DNA of 64,000 nt from an uncultured Paracoccaceae bacterium (GTDB taxonomy: Bacteria; Pseudomonadota; Alphaproteobacteria; Rhodobacterales; Rhodobacteraceae). Position 1 is the stretch's first letter. Each line of letters begins with the position of its first letter. This document shows, in pieces, positions 53,741 through 62,525 of this stretch. Where the stretch lies: the NCBI GenBank assembly GCA_947493335.1, contig CANLQO010000002.1, forward strand, positions 310,001-374,000, given 5' to 3'. Both the position numbers and the translations under genes were made by a program. The notes under the pieces are model-generated. The model worked only from the letters and a program-made list of their open reading frames with translations, did not search any database and had not been told where the DNA came from.

Positions 53741-55311
53741 CTTCGATACCTCGAGCCCAAATCTTTCCGTGAATAGGATTTCGAAGCCTCATTTTCTTGC
53801 CTTGACTTTCCCAAGTTGTCAGCTTGGAGCCCGTCCGGCTTGAACTTACCGCGGGAATAGACCTGAGCGCCGAGGGCAGTGGTGCGAGCCGGTGCACCAA
53901 AATCTCGCGAATATCGGTTCTTTCGCTCGAATGGATCAGGTGCACGGGTGTCGTCAACTTCCGTTTGTCCAGCTGACTGCAGTTCCAAACGTCCCAATAG
54001 CGCGCCCGCAATCAGCATTATCTCGCCCGGAAACCCAGAGTTTGGAACAAGGTCAACGAGCTTCGCGGCCATGACAACCGATAGAATGGCCGAAATAGGG
54101 TCGATTTTGTCCCGTCGGAAGAGAAACAAGGCAATTACCGGCCAACAAAGAATACCAAAAATTGGTATATAGCGGAACCATCCGCCAAGCCCAATTTCAA
54201 CCACCCATGATCCATCCGTAATGGACCGGTCCGAACCATTCTCGTCAAAAACCCGGTTTCGCCCCCAACCGCCCCAACCGAAATACGGGCGTTGGCGTGC
54301 CTTCTCCAGCAGTATTTCTTCGTTTTCGGTGCGTGTGTTCAAAGATGCAGCGCGTTCTGGATTAATGCTTTCGGCGAACGCCATCACCCTGTCCACTGGG
54401 ATCATATCTGCGCCCCGCAAGATCGGGTAGATCATAACCACGCCAGCGACAACTGCGGCGAAAATAACCTGTGTCCGCGGACGTGTAAAAAAGACAAGTG
54501 GAACAAGAATCGTTGCGATAAGCAACGCACCAAGTGTCTTGGTCAAAATCAGCGTCATCGTCAGCCAACCCAGCGCAAAGGTCCATTTCTTGCGGTTCGC
54601 GGCGCTATCGATCCCGATCAGACCTGCAACGATAATCATGGCGAAGGTCATTTGAATTGCCACACCAAGACCGTGCCCGATAAAGACGACCGGGCGAAAT
54701 CCACCATCGCGCATTTGCTGTGCGAAAGACGCCGGAAAGTACCCATACAATTTCAGATGAAGCTGCGGCGACATGCGCACCTCAATGAGGGCAGGCAACG
54801 TGTAAGCCAGTGTCGATACTGCAAAGATCAAGACAAAAGTGTACTGGGCATTGTAGGAGGCCAAAAACTTGCGCCCGAGCAAGACCGGGATCACCAACAT
54901 GAGTGAATTCAGGAGGATCGAAAAGGCATCGTATATTCGCAGTCCTGGCAGCACCCGGGATCCATACACAAGGACGTCCTGGTTTGTCAGCGCAGAACCA
55001 AATGACCCGATGACCAGCATCGAAAGTAATCCCAAAGCAACGATATCGCGGGGCAGCCAACCTGGCAGCACATCAACAGGTTGGTTTCGCATCTTGACCG
55101 CGAAATAAGAAAAAACGAACGCGGAAATAACCGCGATCGTGTCTTTGTTGAGAACCGGAAGGATAGGTAGGTCCTTGCCCAACCCAACCGGCAACAACAG
55201 GAACGCCCCGATGATCGTCCAGCTCAGCGCTGCGGCCAGATCAAGCTTCTGGTACAGGATGTAGGCTACGACCGGCCACGACCAAAGAGCAATCCACCCA
55301 ATCAGAACCAT
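53737..55311 (-). CDS. O-antigen ligase/polymerase-type membrane protein
   Basis: The product has 524 residues with about eleven membrane helices. In the second half there is a large periplasmic loop with ILLEKARQRPYFGWGGWGRNR and DGSWVVEIGLGGWFRYIPIFG, the pattern of the Wzy/WaaL family (an aromatic-Gly rich, Arg-bearing loop). A charged cytoplasmic tail ends the protein. It would polymerise or ligate the repeat unit on the periplasmic side. It is the first gene of the operon with two GT2 genes; no promoter stands out in the 328 bases before it. Confidence 0.82.
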   Translation of the reverse strand: MVLIGWIALWSWPVVAYILYQKLDLAAALSWTIIGAFLLLPVGLGKDLPILPVLNKDTIAVISAFVFSYFAVKMRNQPVDVLPGWLPRDIVALGLLSMLVIGSFGSALTNQDVLVYGSRVLPGLRIYDAFSILLNSLMLVIPVLLGRKFLASYNAQYTFVLIFAVSTLAYTLPALIEVRMSPQLHLKLYGYFPASFAQQMRDGGFRPVVFIGHGLGVAIQMTFAMIIVAGLIGIDSAANRKKWTFALGWLTMTLILTKTLGALLIATILVPLVFFTRPRTQVIFAAVVAGVVMIYPILRGADMIPVDRVMAFAESINPERAASLNTRTENEEILLEKARQRPYFGWGGWGRNRVFDENGSDRSITDGSWVVEIGLGGWFRYIPIFGILCWPVIALFLFRRDKIDPISAILSVVMAAKLVDLVPNSGFPGEIMLIAGALLGRLELQSAGQTEVDDTRAPDPFERKNRYSRDFGAPARTTALGAQVYSRGKFKPDGLQADNLGKSRQENEASKSYSRKDLGSRYRR

Positions 55312-55639
55312 GCGACTGCCTTGTCCCTGAACACTCGGTCGCTAAAACGAGGTTCATTTCCACGACCAGGCACGACCAGAGTCACGCCTTTCTGGTTGCT
55401 TCGTTGAAATTTTATCATGGTCAGTCAAAACTCTGTCTCAAAGGCCACAATTTTGAATTCAGCCCGTGCAGGTCAGTATATAGTTCTTCAAATGCAATCA
55501 TAGTCTTGGCGTTATAGCGCAAGTAACGAATGTCGTTTGCTCACAACGACATCACAGTCGCGAAAACACCAGCGAACACTTTGCATCAAGCTTGAAAGCC
55601 GCTATTTCCGACACTGCATGTCATTCAGGGCCGCGCGTG
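55312..55639. other. Divergent intergenic region
   Basis: This stretch of 328 bases separates the leftward ligase operon from the rightward sulfotransferase gene. It is AT-richer than the genes and should hold promoters for both. I see no gene, hairpin terminator or repeat in it. Confidence 0.4.
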
Positions 55640-56617
55640 ATGGACACTTCGGTACAACGAAATCACATGATTGTTGTCGGGCACGGAAGGTCGGGGACAA
55701 ACTTGGCGCTGGACTTGCTTGACCGCCACCCAAACACGTTTTGCCGCAATGAGCCAAACGAACTTATTGGCACCGCGTTCAAAGACCTCGGCGATCCGAT
55801 GTTCACGGTCGGCGGAACAGATTTTAGCCGCCGATGGCAACAAGCACTTGCAACGGCCATATTTTCGAACGGTGCTCGCGACAGGTTTCGAACTGAAAAG
55901 GTCTTCTTTCGGTCACCAATGCGAGCTCACCTCGGACAGGCACTCATGTCTCGCCGCAAAATTCGATCGGTCTTGTTGCCAAAGCAGGATGGTGCCACAC
56001 CTGAGGAATGGTCAGCGTCGCCCCTCTTCTATGATCATGCGGCGCTGCGATCGGCCTACCCAATCCTAAAGATTCTTCTGGCTCCAGCCTGGGTGACGTT
56101 AACGCACACCCATGACAAATCCCAAAAAGTTCTGCATGTCTTGCGGCCGCCCGAGGGATTCGTGCAGTCTTGGTTCTCTCGATATGTCATCGAGAAAGGT
56201 GGCGGCCCGGAACAAGTCTTTAAAGACAACCTGCCGTCTCTCCAAGTGATCTTGGAGCAATTCGAACGCACCAGCGACTTCCCGAACAGCTTTTCCACGT
56301 TCAATTTGGTCGTCTCCGAACTCTGGCGGTGGCGCTACATGAACGAACTTTTGATAGAGCGGCTATGCGATTCATCGCGATATATGCTGATTACTTATCA
56401 AGACCTGATGACGGAGCGTGTCGCATCCGCGGAAAGGATCTTTACGTTTGCCGGTCTTCAAATGAATGACGCCTCGCGCCACGCCATCGAAGCGATGCAA
56501 AACACACTTTTTGCGAAACGGCAGTCTGACGGGCTCGATCCGGTCCTCGTTTCAGATGCAATAGCCCAGGTGCTAGGGGAAAGTGCGCACTACAAGACTC
56601 TGTCAGGGGCGATGTGA
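55640..56617 (+). CDS. Sulfotransferase family protein
   Basis: From ATG 55640 this is 325 residues. The 5'-phosphosulfate-binding motif is GHGRSGTNLALDLLDRHP near residue 15, followed by FCRNEPNELIGT as in bacterial PAPS-dependent sulfotransferases. LHVLRPPEGFVQSWFSRYV could be the 3'-phosphate-binding part, and LITYQDLMTERVASAERIF matches the later conserved segment. It would add sulfate to the polymer or to a lipid, common for marine exopolysaccharides. An ATG at 55592 is another possible start. It is convergent with the WecG-like gene (17 bases). Confidence 0.83.
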   Translation: MDTSVQRNHMIVVGHGRSGTNLALDLLDRHPNTFCRNEPNELIGTAFKDLGDPMFTVGGTDFSRRWQQALATAIFSNGARDRFRTEKVFFRSPMRAHLGQALMSRRKIRSVLLPKQDGATPEEWSASPLFYDHAALRSAYPILKILLAPAWVTLTHTHDKSQKVLHVLRPPEGFVQSWFSRYVIEKGGGPEQVFKDNLPSLQVILEQFERTSDFPNSFSTFNLVVSELWRWRYMNELLIERLCDSSRYMLITYQDLMTERVASAERIFTFAGLQMNDASRHAIEAMQNTLFAKRQSDGLDPVLVSDAIAQVLGESAHYKTLSGAM

Positions 56618-56634
56618 CGATTTGATTTGCGGCG

Positions 56635-57420
56635 CTATGATGTTTGAGACCGATCTTTTCCACGCAGGAACCGCAAACGTAGTGCACGAAAAGTCAATCC
56701 AGGTACTGCAAGTAGGCAAGCCCCGTATCTCGCGGCTAACCGACGGGGGTCGTTCACAAGACGCCATATCCACTCGATGGCAATCGACCGCATCCATCGA
56801 GGCGCGCGTCTTTGAGACCCTGCAATAAAGTCTAATCCTGCTCCGATAGAGACGAAGCCAACTTCAGGCAGTTCTTTTTGCGCTCTTGCCGCAAAAACCT
56901 CCTGCTTTGGTGCACCAAGCGCCAGCAAACACAGGCCAGCACCAGAATTTCCTATAGCTGCAATGTCATCCGCCGCTGATGGTCCCAAAGGATCAAATCC
57001 CATTGCTGGCGCACGGCACAAGGCAATTTCCAGATCGGTATATTGGGCACAAAGTTGCGACGCTGAGGCCTCCAATGCCTCCATCGTCGCCCCGAATAGC
57101 GCGACTTTAGCGCCACGATGCGCAGCGAGCGCGACAAGCGGTTCAATCAGTTCCGATCCGGGAACGAGAGATACCTTTTGACCAGCCAACCGCGATAGCC
57201 AAACAATCGGATTGCCATCAGCCGTAATGTGGCTATGTGATTGATATGCATTACGAAAATCGACATCCGACCGAAGCTTCACAACATGATCAAGATTTAG
57301 AGTTGCGACCGAGAACCCCTGTTTTTCTTTCAATCTTTGGTCCAAATCATGCAAAAGGGACGACTGATCACGCACGGTTACAAAAACTTCACCGCCGCGG
57401 CTTTTGCCCCAAACCATCAT
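56635..57420 (-). CDS. WecG/TagA/CpsF family glycosyltransferase (GT26)
   Basis: This is a 261-residue cytoplasmic or peripheral enzyme. It has VATLNLDHVVKLRSDVDFRNA and HITADGNPIVWLSRLAG (the family's T-x-N and DG-P-V-W blocks), then ALFGATMEALEASASQL, GAGLCLLALGAPKQEVFA and GFVSIGAGLDFIAGSQRRAPRWM. The C-terminal basic end fits membrane association as in TagA. These transfer ManNAc, ManNAcA or glucose to lipid-linked sugar, often as the second step of a repeat unit. ATG 57420 or the adjacent ATG at 57417 may be the start. Confidence 0.93.
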   Translation of the reverse strand: MMVWGKSRGGEVFVTVRDQSSLLHDLDQRLKEKQGFSVATLNLDHVVKLRSDVDFRNAYQSHSHITADGNPIVWLSRLAGQKVSLVPGSELIEPLVALAAHRGAKVALFGATMEALEASASQLCAQYTDLEIALCRAPAMGFDPLGPSAADDIAAIGNSGAGLCLLALGAPKQEVFAARAQKELPEVGFVSIGAGLDFIAGSQRRAPRWMRSIAIEWIWRLVNDPRRLAARYGACLLAVPGLTFRALRLRFLRGKDRSQTS

Positions 57421-57727
57421 CTCTATGTCGACCCCTTAGGTTTGAAGATGCTCTTCCCTCAAAGCCCCATAAACAAAACAAGGAATGATTACAGCTTAGG
57501 ATTGCTCAAAACGCCGCAATTGTCAGGAATTGGCGTCGAACCGACACGCATTTTCGACCCCGCTCAAGGTCCACCAAGGCTGCATGATCTTAGGTCAGGA
57601 AAGTGGCCCGAAAACCAGTCGATCACAGTAAATGCTCACTTTAGCTCTCAAGAATTGCTCCAACACGGGTTTTGACCTACGGATCAACAGGACCAGCCAT
57701 ATCGACCCAAGGCAGCACGAGGACTGC
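57421..57727. other. Divergent intergenic region
   Basis: This stretch of 307 bases is AT-richer than its flanks and lies between the leftward WecG-like gene and the rightward acyltransferase gene. It has no recognisable gene. Promoters for both are expected here, but I cannot fix their boxes. Confidence 0.4.
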
Positions 57728-58780
57728 ATGACAACGATCCCGGCCTCCGGTAAAAACGACGATCACCCAACTCATATCGCTGCGTTGGACGGTGTTCGTG
57801 CGCTAAGCATCTGTTTTGTTTTGGCAGCACATATGCTTCCTCTGGGACCCAAGAACCTGGCGTTGAATGCAATGTCCGCAAAAATGGGCATGTCACTGTT
57901 CTTTTGCTTGTCCGGGTTCCTGATCGTGTCGATGCTGCACCGCAATCCAGACGTGCCAACATTTTTGATTCGTCGCCTTTTAAGGATTGTACCGGCAGTT
58001 GTCCTCTACCTTTTGATCCTTGTGGTGCTGACAGGAATCTCTTGGAAAGTTGTAGGCATCAACATTGCATTCATGTCCAATTATCTGACCGAGGGATTGA
58101 CCGGTGGGTCGCTTGGCCATTTCTGGTCCCTGTCAGTCGAGATGCATTTTTACATTGCGATGGCATTGCTGACATTGTTGCTCGGTCGTCGCTCTGTCTG
58201 GCTCGTCATACCTGCGGCACTAATGATCACGCTATTGCGTGTCGACGCAGGGGCATATGTAAACATCAAGACCCATTTGCGGGTTGATGAGATTCTCTCC
58301 GGTGGCATCTTGGCGCTCGCGACACTCTCATATGGTGACAAGTTTCGTGTCTTTCTCGCATCTTCACCACGCGCTGTTGTCATACTTGCCATGACAACAT
58401 TGCTTTGGATGGTGTCCTGCCGCGACGATGCCGGAGCGCTAAATTACCTGCGACCCTACCTTGCTGCCTCAGTTGTTGGCATCGTGATCCACTGCCAGTT
58501 GCGTCCTTTGCTGCGTGTCCTCGAAGGTCCGATAGCAGCGTATATCGCCCGCATTTCCTACGCACTCTACATATATCATTTCCTGACAATCTCGGGCTGG
58601 ATGAACAACGGCAGCGATTTGACACGATACCTTGTCAAACGCCCGATCAGCTTTGCTCTGACCTTTGGCCTGGCTCATGCTTCTACCTTCTGGTGGGAGG
58701 CCTATTGGCAAAAGCTTGCAAGACGTCTTACGCCGAGAGCACACAAGAAAAGTCACACCGATCCCACCAACAGGGCCTAA
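57728..58780 (+). CDS. Acyltransferase family 3 membrane protein (OafA/YrhL type)
   Basis: From ATG 57728, with GAGGA four bases before it, this is 350 residues. The family signatures are clear: HIAALDGVRALSICFVLAAH with the catalytic His, MGMSLFFCLSGFLIVSML, FLIRRLLRIVP and GHFWSLSVEMHFYIAMALL. About ten membrane helices follow. Such proteins O-acetylate or otherwise acylate sugars at the inner membrane. It is read toward the exosortase gene after 138 bases; the two could form a loose operon. Confidence 0.94.
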   Translation: MTTIPASGKNDDHPTHIAALDGVRALSICFVLAAHMLPLGPKNLALNAMSAKMGMSLFFCLSGFLIVSMLHRNPDVPTFLIRRLLRIVPAVVLYLLILVVLTGISWKVVGINIAFMSNYLTEGLTGGSLGHFWSLSVEMHFYIAMALLTLLLGRRSVWLVIPAALMITLLRVDAGAYVNIKTHLRVDEILSGGILALATLSYGDKFRVFLASSPRAVVILAMTTLLWMVSCRDDAGALNYLRPYLAASVVGIVIHCQLRPLLRVLEGPIAAYIARISYALYIYHFLTISGWMNNGSDLTRYLVKRPISFALTFGLAHASTFWWEAYWQKLARRLTPRAHKKSHTDPTNRA

Positions 58781-58918
58781 AAAAGCCAATATTGTCGGCG
58801 AATTGGCAACAATCAGTTGACGCGACCGTGAACGCTCGAACATCTGGGCGGATCGGAACGAACATGGTATAGATCACATGCAGTATTTGTATTTGTGATC
58901 ATTTATCAAGGTAACCGG

Positions 58919-60520
58919 ATGTCCGACGCCACACTTCCAGCACCAAAATCCCTGTCATCGTGGCTAACGCCCGGCCTTCTTTGGCTCGCGATTGCATTGC
59001 TCGGCGCGGCCGTTTTCTTTTCCGAAGGCCTGGATGCTCTTCTGGTGGCTTGGCAACTGCCTGAATACAGCCATGGGCCCTTGATCCCAATTCTCTCCGG
59101 CCTGTTGTTTTTGCGACAACTCAAGGAATACCCGGCAGATCCGGGGCCGAAATCGAAACGCTGGATCGGTTTGCTCGTGATCTTGGCAGCAATCTGCATG
59201 GGTGGTCTTGGGCGATTGGCCGGAATCGACGACATTGTCGCCTATGCCACAATCATCTGGATTGGCGGTTTGCTTCTGGTCAGTTTTGGTTGGGACACCG
59301 GCAAACACTTCTGGCCACCTGTGCTGCACCTTGTCTACATGCTGCCCCTTCCGGGCGTGCTATACTACAAAATGTCGGCCTGGTTGCAGCTCATCTCATC
59401 AGAAATGGGCGTTTGGTTTCTCAAACTTCTCGCGGTACCGGTCTTTCTGGAAGGCAACATCATCGACCTCGGGGTCTACAAGCTTCACGTGGCCGAAGCA
59501 TGCTCTGGGCTGCGGTATCTCTTCCCGATCCTGTCGTTCTCTTACATTTTCGCGGTGCTTTACAAAGGACCGATGTGGCACAAGGCAGTCCTGCTGATCT
59601 CAGCAGCGCCAATCACAGTTTTGATGAATTCCGTCCGCATCGCGGTCGCGGGATACATCGTCAACAATTTTGGGCTCGGTTGGGTCGAAGGATTCTCGCA
59701 CTTCTTTGAAGGGTGGGTGATCTTCATCGCCTGCATTCTGATCCTGTTCCTTCTGGCCCGCATCATGCTGTTCTTTCAACCAGAGCGGATGTCTGTCGCA
59801 GAAGCACTGGATCTCGACACCGATGGGCTGGCTACTCAGGCGGCTCGCATCCGTTTGACGCGCGCGTCTGGCGCGATGATCACAACAGCCGTTCTGATGT
59901 TGGGACTGGCCGTCAGTTGGCAAAGTTTTGCCCCCGAACGGGGATCCATGGCGATTGATCGCGAAAACTTTTCGACCTTCCCACGCCAGCTTGGCGGTTG
60001 GACCCAGGAAGGTCGGGCCGAACGTCTGGATGCCGGCATCGCCGCCGTCCTCGGCGCAGACGACTACCATTCCGTCAGGTTTGCCCGCCCCGGAAACGAA
60101 CCCACCGTTGACCTCTTCATGGCCTGGTACAACGACCAAAGTCAGGGCGGCGTCCACTCGCCCGAGATTTGTCTGCCCGGCGGCGGATGGGAGATTGCGT
60201 GGCTCGAACGCTCTGACATGACCGAGGCGATGAACTGGGACTCGCCGTTCCAGATCAACAGGGCGATCATTCAAAAGGGCCAGACCCGGATGATGGTCTA
60301 CTATTGGTTTGACCAAAAGGGCCGCAAGATCGCATGGGATTTTGCAGCCAAATACTGGCTGATGATCGACGGTATCGCGACCGGTCGGACCGACGGGGCA
60401 TTGGTGCGCCTGACGACACCGATCCGGCCAAATGAGACCGATGCAGACGCAGATGCCCGTCTGATGGACATGCTGCGCGAAACGGTCGATTACCTACCCC
60501 GGTTCATCCCGGAAAGCTGA
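58919..60520 (+). CDS. xrtD: Exosortase XrtD (VPLPA-CTERM type) with fused EpsI domain
   Basis: This is a 533-residue fusion. The N-terminal exosortase (about 1-310) has eight or so helices with catalytic Cys195 (AEACSGLRYLFP), Arg240 (NSVRIAVAGY) and His261 (GFSHFFEGW), the triad of this family. The C-terminal EpsI-like domain (about 330-533) is periplasmic and has LGADDYHSVRFA, MAWYNDQSQGGVHSPEICLPGGGW and RMMVYYWFDQKGRKIA. Exosortases cut and move surface proteins carrying a C-terminal sorting tail; I find no such tail in the predicted proteins of this window. The start ATG at 58919 follows AAGG by seven bases. It is convergent with the Wza-type gene. Confidence 0.93.
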   Translation: MSDATLPAPKSLSSWLTPGLLWLAIALLGAAVFFSEGLDALLVAWQLPEYSHGPLIPILSGLLFLRQLKEYPADPGPKSKRWIGLLVILAAICMGGLGRLAGIDDIVAYATIIWIGGLLLVSFGWDTGKHFWPPVLHLVYMLPLPGVLYYKMSAWLQLISSEMGVWFLKLLAVPVFLEGNIIDLGVYKLHVAEACSGLRYLFPILSFSYIFAVLYKGPMWHKAVLLISAAPITVLMNSVRIAVAGYIVNNFGLGWVEGFSHFFEGWVIFIACILILFLLARIMLFFQPERMSVAEALDLDTDGLATQAARIRLTRASGAMITTAVLMLGLAVSWQSFAPERGSMAIDRENFSTFPRQLGGWTQEGRAERLDAGIAAVLGADDYHSVRFARPGNEPTVDLFMAWYNDQSQGGVHSPEICLPGGGWEIAWLERSDMTEAMNWDSPFQINRAIIQKGQTRMMVYYWFDQKGRKIAWDFAAKYWLMIDGIATGRTDGALVRLTTPIRPNETDADADARLMDMLRETVDYLPRFIPES

Positions 60521-60530
60521 TCGATTGTGG

Positions 60531-60560
60531 CGCAGCCCGCGGGTTTAGTTCCGGGCTGCG
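60531..60560. terminator. Candidate bidirectional hairpin across a stop codon
   Basis: A perfect nine-base inverted repeat (CGCAGCCCG / CGGGCTGCG) with a 12-base loop lies between the convergent exosortase and Wza-type genes; the Wza-type stop codon falls inside the loop. It could stop transcription from both sides, but neither side has a T-tract, so this is only a candidate. Confidence 0.5.
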
Positions 60561-61906
60561 TTCACGGTCGTGTTCAGCAATGACGGTGTAATCTGCTGGA
60601 TCACCCGGCTCCACCGCGTGACCGGCTGCTCAGCAACAAAGATCACATCGTCCGGGCGCAATTCAAACCGCGTGGCCAAGGTGAAGTTCGCGGCATTTCG
60701 TGCATCCAGATGCCAGGCCGTGACCGCGCCGAACTCGCGCGGGTCAGGCGAGGCGCGCAAGACGTAAATCTGGCTCACGTCACCGGTTTCCACCGGAATC
60801 CCCTCGCCCCCGTCGAACAGCGCGTCCGCCAGACTGGCCTGCTGCTCATAAGGCAGCGCATAGCGTGCCTGTTGTCCGACCTCACCGGCCAGATAGACAT
60901 AATCGCGGTCCACAGCTCCCAGATCGCTGCGGGTTCGGAAATTGTCGCGCGCTTCGTTCAGGTTGGCCCGGCGCAAGGCCACCTCTTGCGTCAATTCTGA
61001 AAGCGCCGCGTTGCGCGCCGTCTGGCGCAACTGTGCCAGCGTGATCTGTTGCTCAAAATAGGCCTGCGCTTGCGACAACTCAAAGGCCGTATCAACAAAA
61101 ACCGAATCCCCGCCAATCAGCCGAATGTTTCGCAATCGCGGATCACTAAAAAGCGTGTTCAGCGGAATCTGATAAAGCGTGCCGTCGCGATAAATCCGCA
61201 CCGACGCAAAATCCTGATCCTCGACCGTGATGCCACCTGCGACCGAAAGCACCTGATCCAGCAAGACCGGCGTCAAGGCGACGGGAACCACCGTCGGCTT
61301 TGCCACCGCCCCTCCGACAGACACTTTGCGCGAATTGAACTCGGCAATCTCAAGACTGAAGGTCGGGTCAATCTGGTTCTCAACCAGACGCTGGAACAGC
61401 TCCGCCTCGGCCTCATCAATGGTCAGACCGGCGATGCGAACGCGTCCCACGTCGGGAATATTGATCGACCCGTCATCCTGCACTGTATATCCTTGCCGCG
61501 CGTTCTGTGCGGCGAGCAACCCAGACAATTCTTCGACCGTATTCCCGACCCTTGGCACCGCCAGCAGCACAACGTCACCCACCCCGATCTGATAGGGGCC
61601 GGGGTCGACAGGTGGTGGCACGCGAAGCTCCAGCGATCCCGGGCGTGCCGGGTCATCCAACACCGGTGCAGGCAGGGCTCCTGCGCCCCGCAGACCAGAA
61701 CCGCCACCTGCGGTGCCAGAGAAGATCGCGGGCAGCGTGCGGGGCCGGTACGGCGCGCGATTTGCAATAAGCACACTTTCACCCGTCAGCATCGCAACCC
61801 GCACCTGCGTCCCATCAGCCACGCCTGCGTTGATTGACGGGCTGTTATAGGCCACACCGCAGCTGGTCAGCACGGCTGCACAGCACAAGATCAAAAAGGT
61901 TCGCAA
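60545..61906 (-). CDS. Wza-type polysaccharide export outer membrane lipoprotein
   Basis: I choose TTG 61906, with GGAG seven bases upstream, which gives a clean lipoprotein signal (MRTFLILCCAAVLTSCG, Cys16); the frame is open to 61939, but that start would put RPRRRRP before the signal. The 453 residues hold the polysaccharide export domain (PYQIGVGDVVLLAVPRVG, about 107) with NIPDVGRVRIAGLTIDEAE, then SLBB-type repeats (KVSVGGAVAKPTVVPVAL and YVYLAGEVGQQARYALP). It should form the outer-membrane channel that works with the Wzc-type protein. YjbF- and YjbH-type genes precede it by 22 bases and overlap each other, so the three are an export unit. Confidence 0.94.
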   Translation of the reverse strand: MRTFLILCCAAVLTSCGVAYNSPSINAGVADGTQVRVAMLTGESVLIANRAPYRPRTLPAIFSGTAGGGSGLRGAGALPAPVLDDPARPGSLELRVPPPVDPGPYQIGVGDVVLLAVPRVGNTVEELSGLLAAQNARQGYTVQDDGSINIPDVGRVRIAGLTIDEAEAELFQRLVENQIDPTFSLEIAEFNSRKVSVGGAVAKPTVVPVALTPVLLDQVLSVAGGITVEDQDFASVRIYRDGTLYQIPLNTLFSDPRLRNIRLIGGDSVFVDTAFELSQAQAYFEQQITLAQLRQTARNAALSELTQEVALRRANLNEARDNFRTRSDLGAVDRDYVYLAGEVGQQARYALPYEQQASLADALFDGGEGIPVETGDVSQIYVLRASPDPREFGAVTAWHLDARNAANFTLATRFELRPDDVIFVAEQPVTRWSRVIQQITPSLLNTTVNAARN

Positions 61907-61928
61907 TGGTCGTCTCCTTCGCGGCCGG

Positions 61929-62525
61929 TCATGGCACAATACGGAAAGTCAGCACACCTGCAAAGTCACCGGCCCACTGCCGCGACTGCACGATTTTTCC
62001 GCTGCTATCAATCCAGTAAAGGTTAAGGAATGTCTGGTCTTGGCTCGCGCAGTCCTCGGCGATCAACTGCGTTGCAACCTGGGTCTCTCCAAAGGGCACA
62101 TCGCGCGGGCCTCTTATCGCAATATCGCAGATATAGGCACGCCGCTCGGCCCGGTTTTCGGGGTCAAGGAACGTATGAAACCGTGTGACCCGTCCTGGCT
62201 TTTGGCTGGAAACCGTCGCCAGTGATTCCGAAATGTCGGACCCTAGCATGTCACCGCCCAGACCACGTGTGGCAATCATCATACCGTCTTGCATCGTGAT
62301 GCTGGCGCCATCGATGGAAGCGTAGGTCTCAAAATTTTCCCGAACCGTCTGGCGAACAACAACTGTACTCGCGCCCAAAGACAGGATGCCCACTTGCAGT
62401 CGGGGTGCGCCTTGTTGCGCCAGCGCGACCACGGTGCCGTCCACATTGGGCTGGCCGCCCGGAAGTTGCAGCGCCCCGCACCCAACAACAAGCATCGCCG
62501 GAATCAAAGAAAAAATGCGCCTCAT
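61929..62525 (-). CDS. YjbF/GfcB family lipoprotein
   Basis: This 198-residue protein has a lipoprotein signal (MRRIFSLIPAMLVVGCGAL, Cys16). The mature protein has VRENFETYASIDGASITMQDG, MMIATRGLGGDMLGSDI and RRAYICDIAIRGPRDV, all familiar from YjbF/GfcB proteins of group 4 capsule and yjbEFGH-type operons. Two cysteines (YICDI and AEDCAS) may be a disulfide. It overlaps the YjbH-type gene by four bases (ATGA) and probably assists polymer export at the outer membrane. Confidence 0.9.
   Translation of the reverse strand: MRRIFSLIPAMLVVGCGALQLPGGQPNVDGTVVALAQQGAPRLQVGILSLGASTVVVRQTVRENFETYASIDGASITMQDGMMIATRGLGGDMLGSDISESLATVSSQKPGRVTRFHTFLDPENRAERRAYICDIAIRGPRDVPFGETQVATQLIAEDCASQDQTFLNLYWIDSSGKIVQSRQWAGDFAGVLTFRIVP

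Noticed and set aside
57337-57675. Plus-strand frame of 112 codons between the WecG-like and acyltransferase genes
   Set aside because: It begins inside the WecG-like gene on the other strand, and its sequence has no protein-like pattern.
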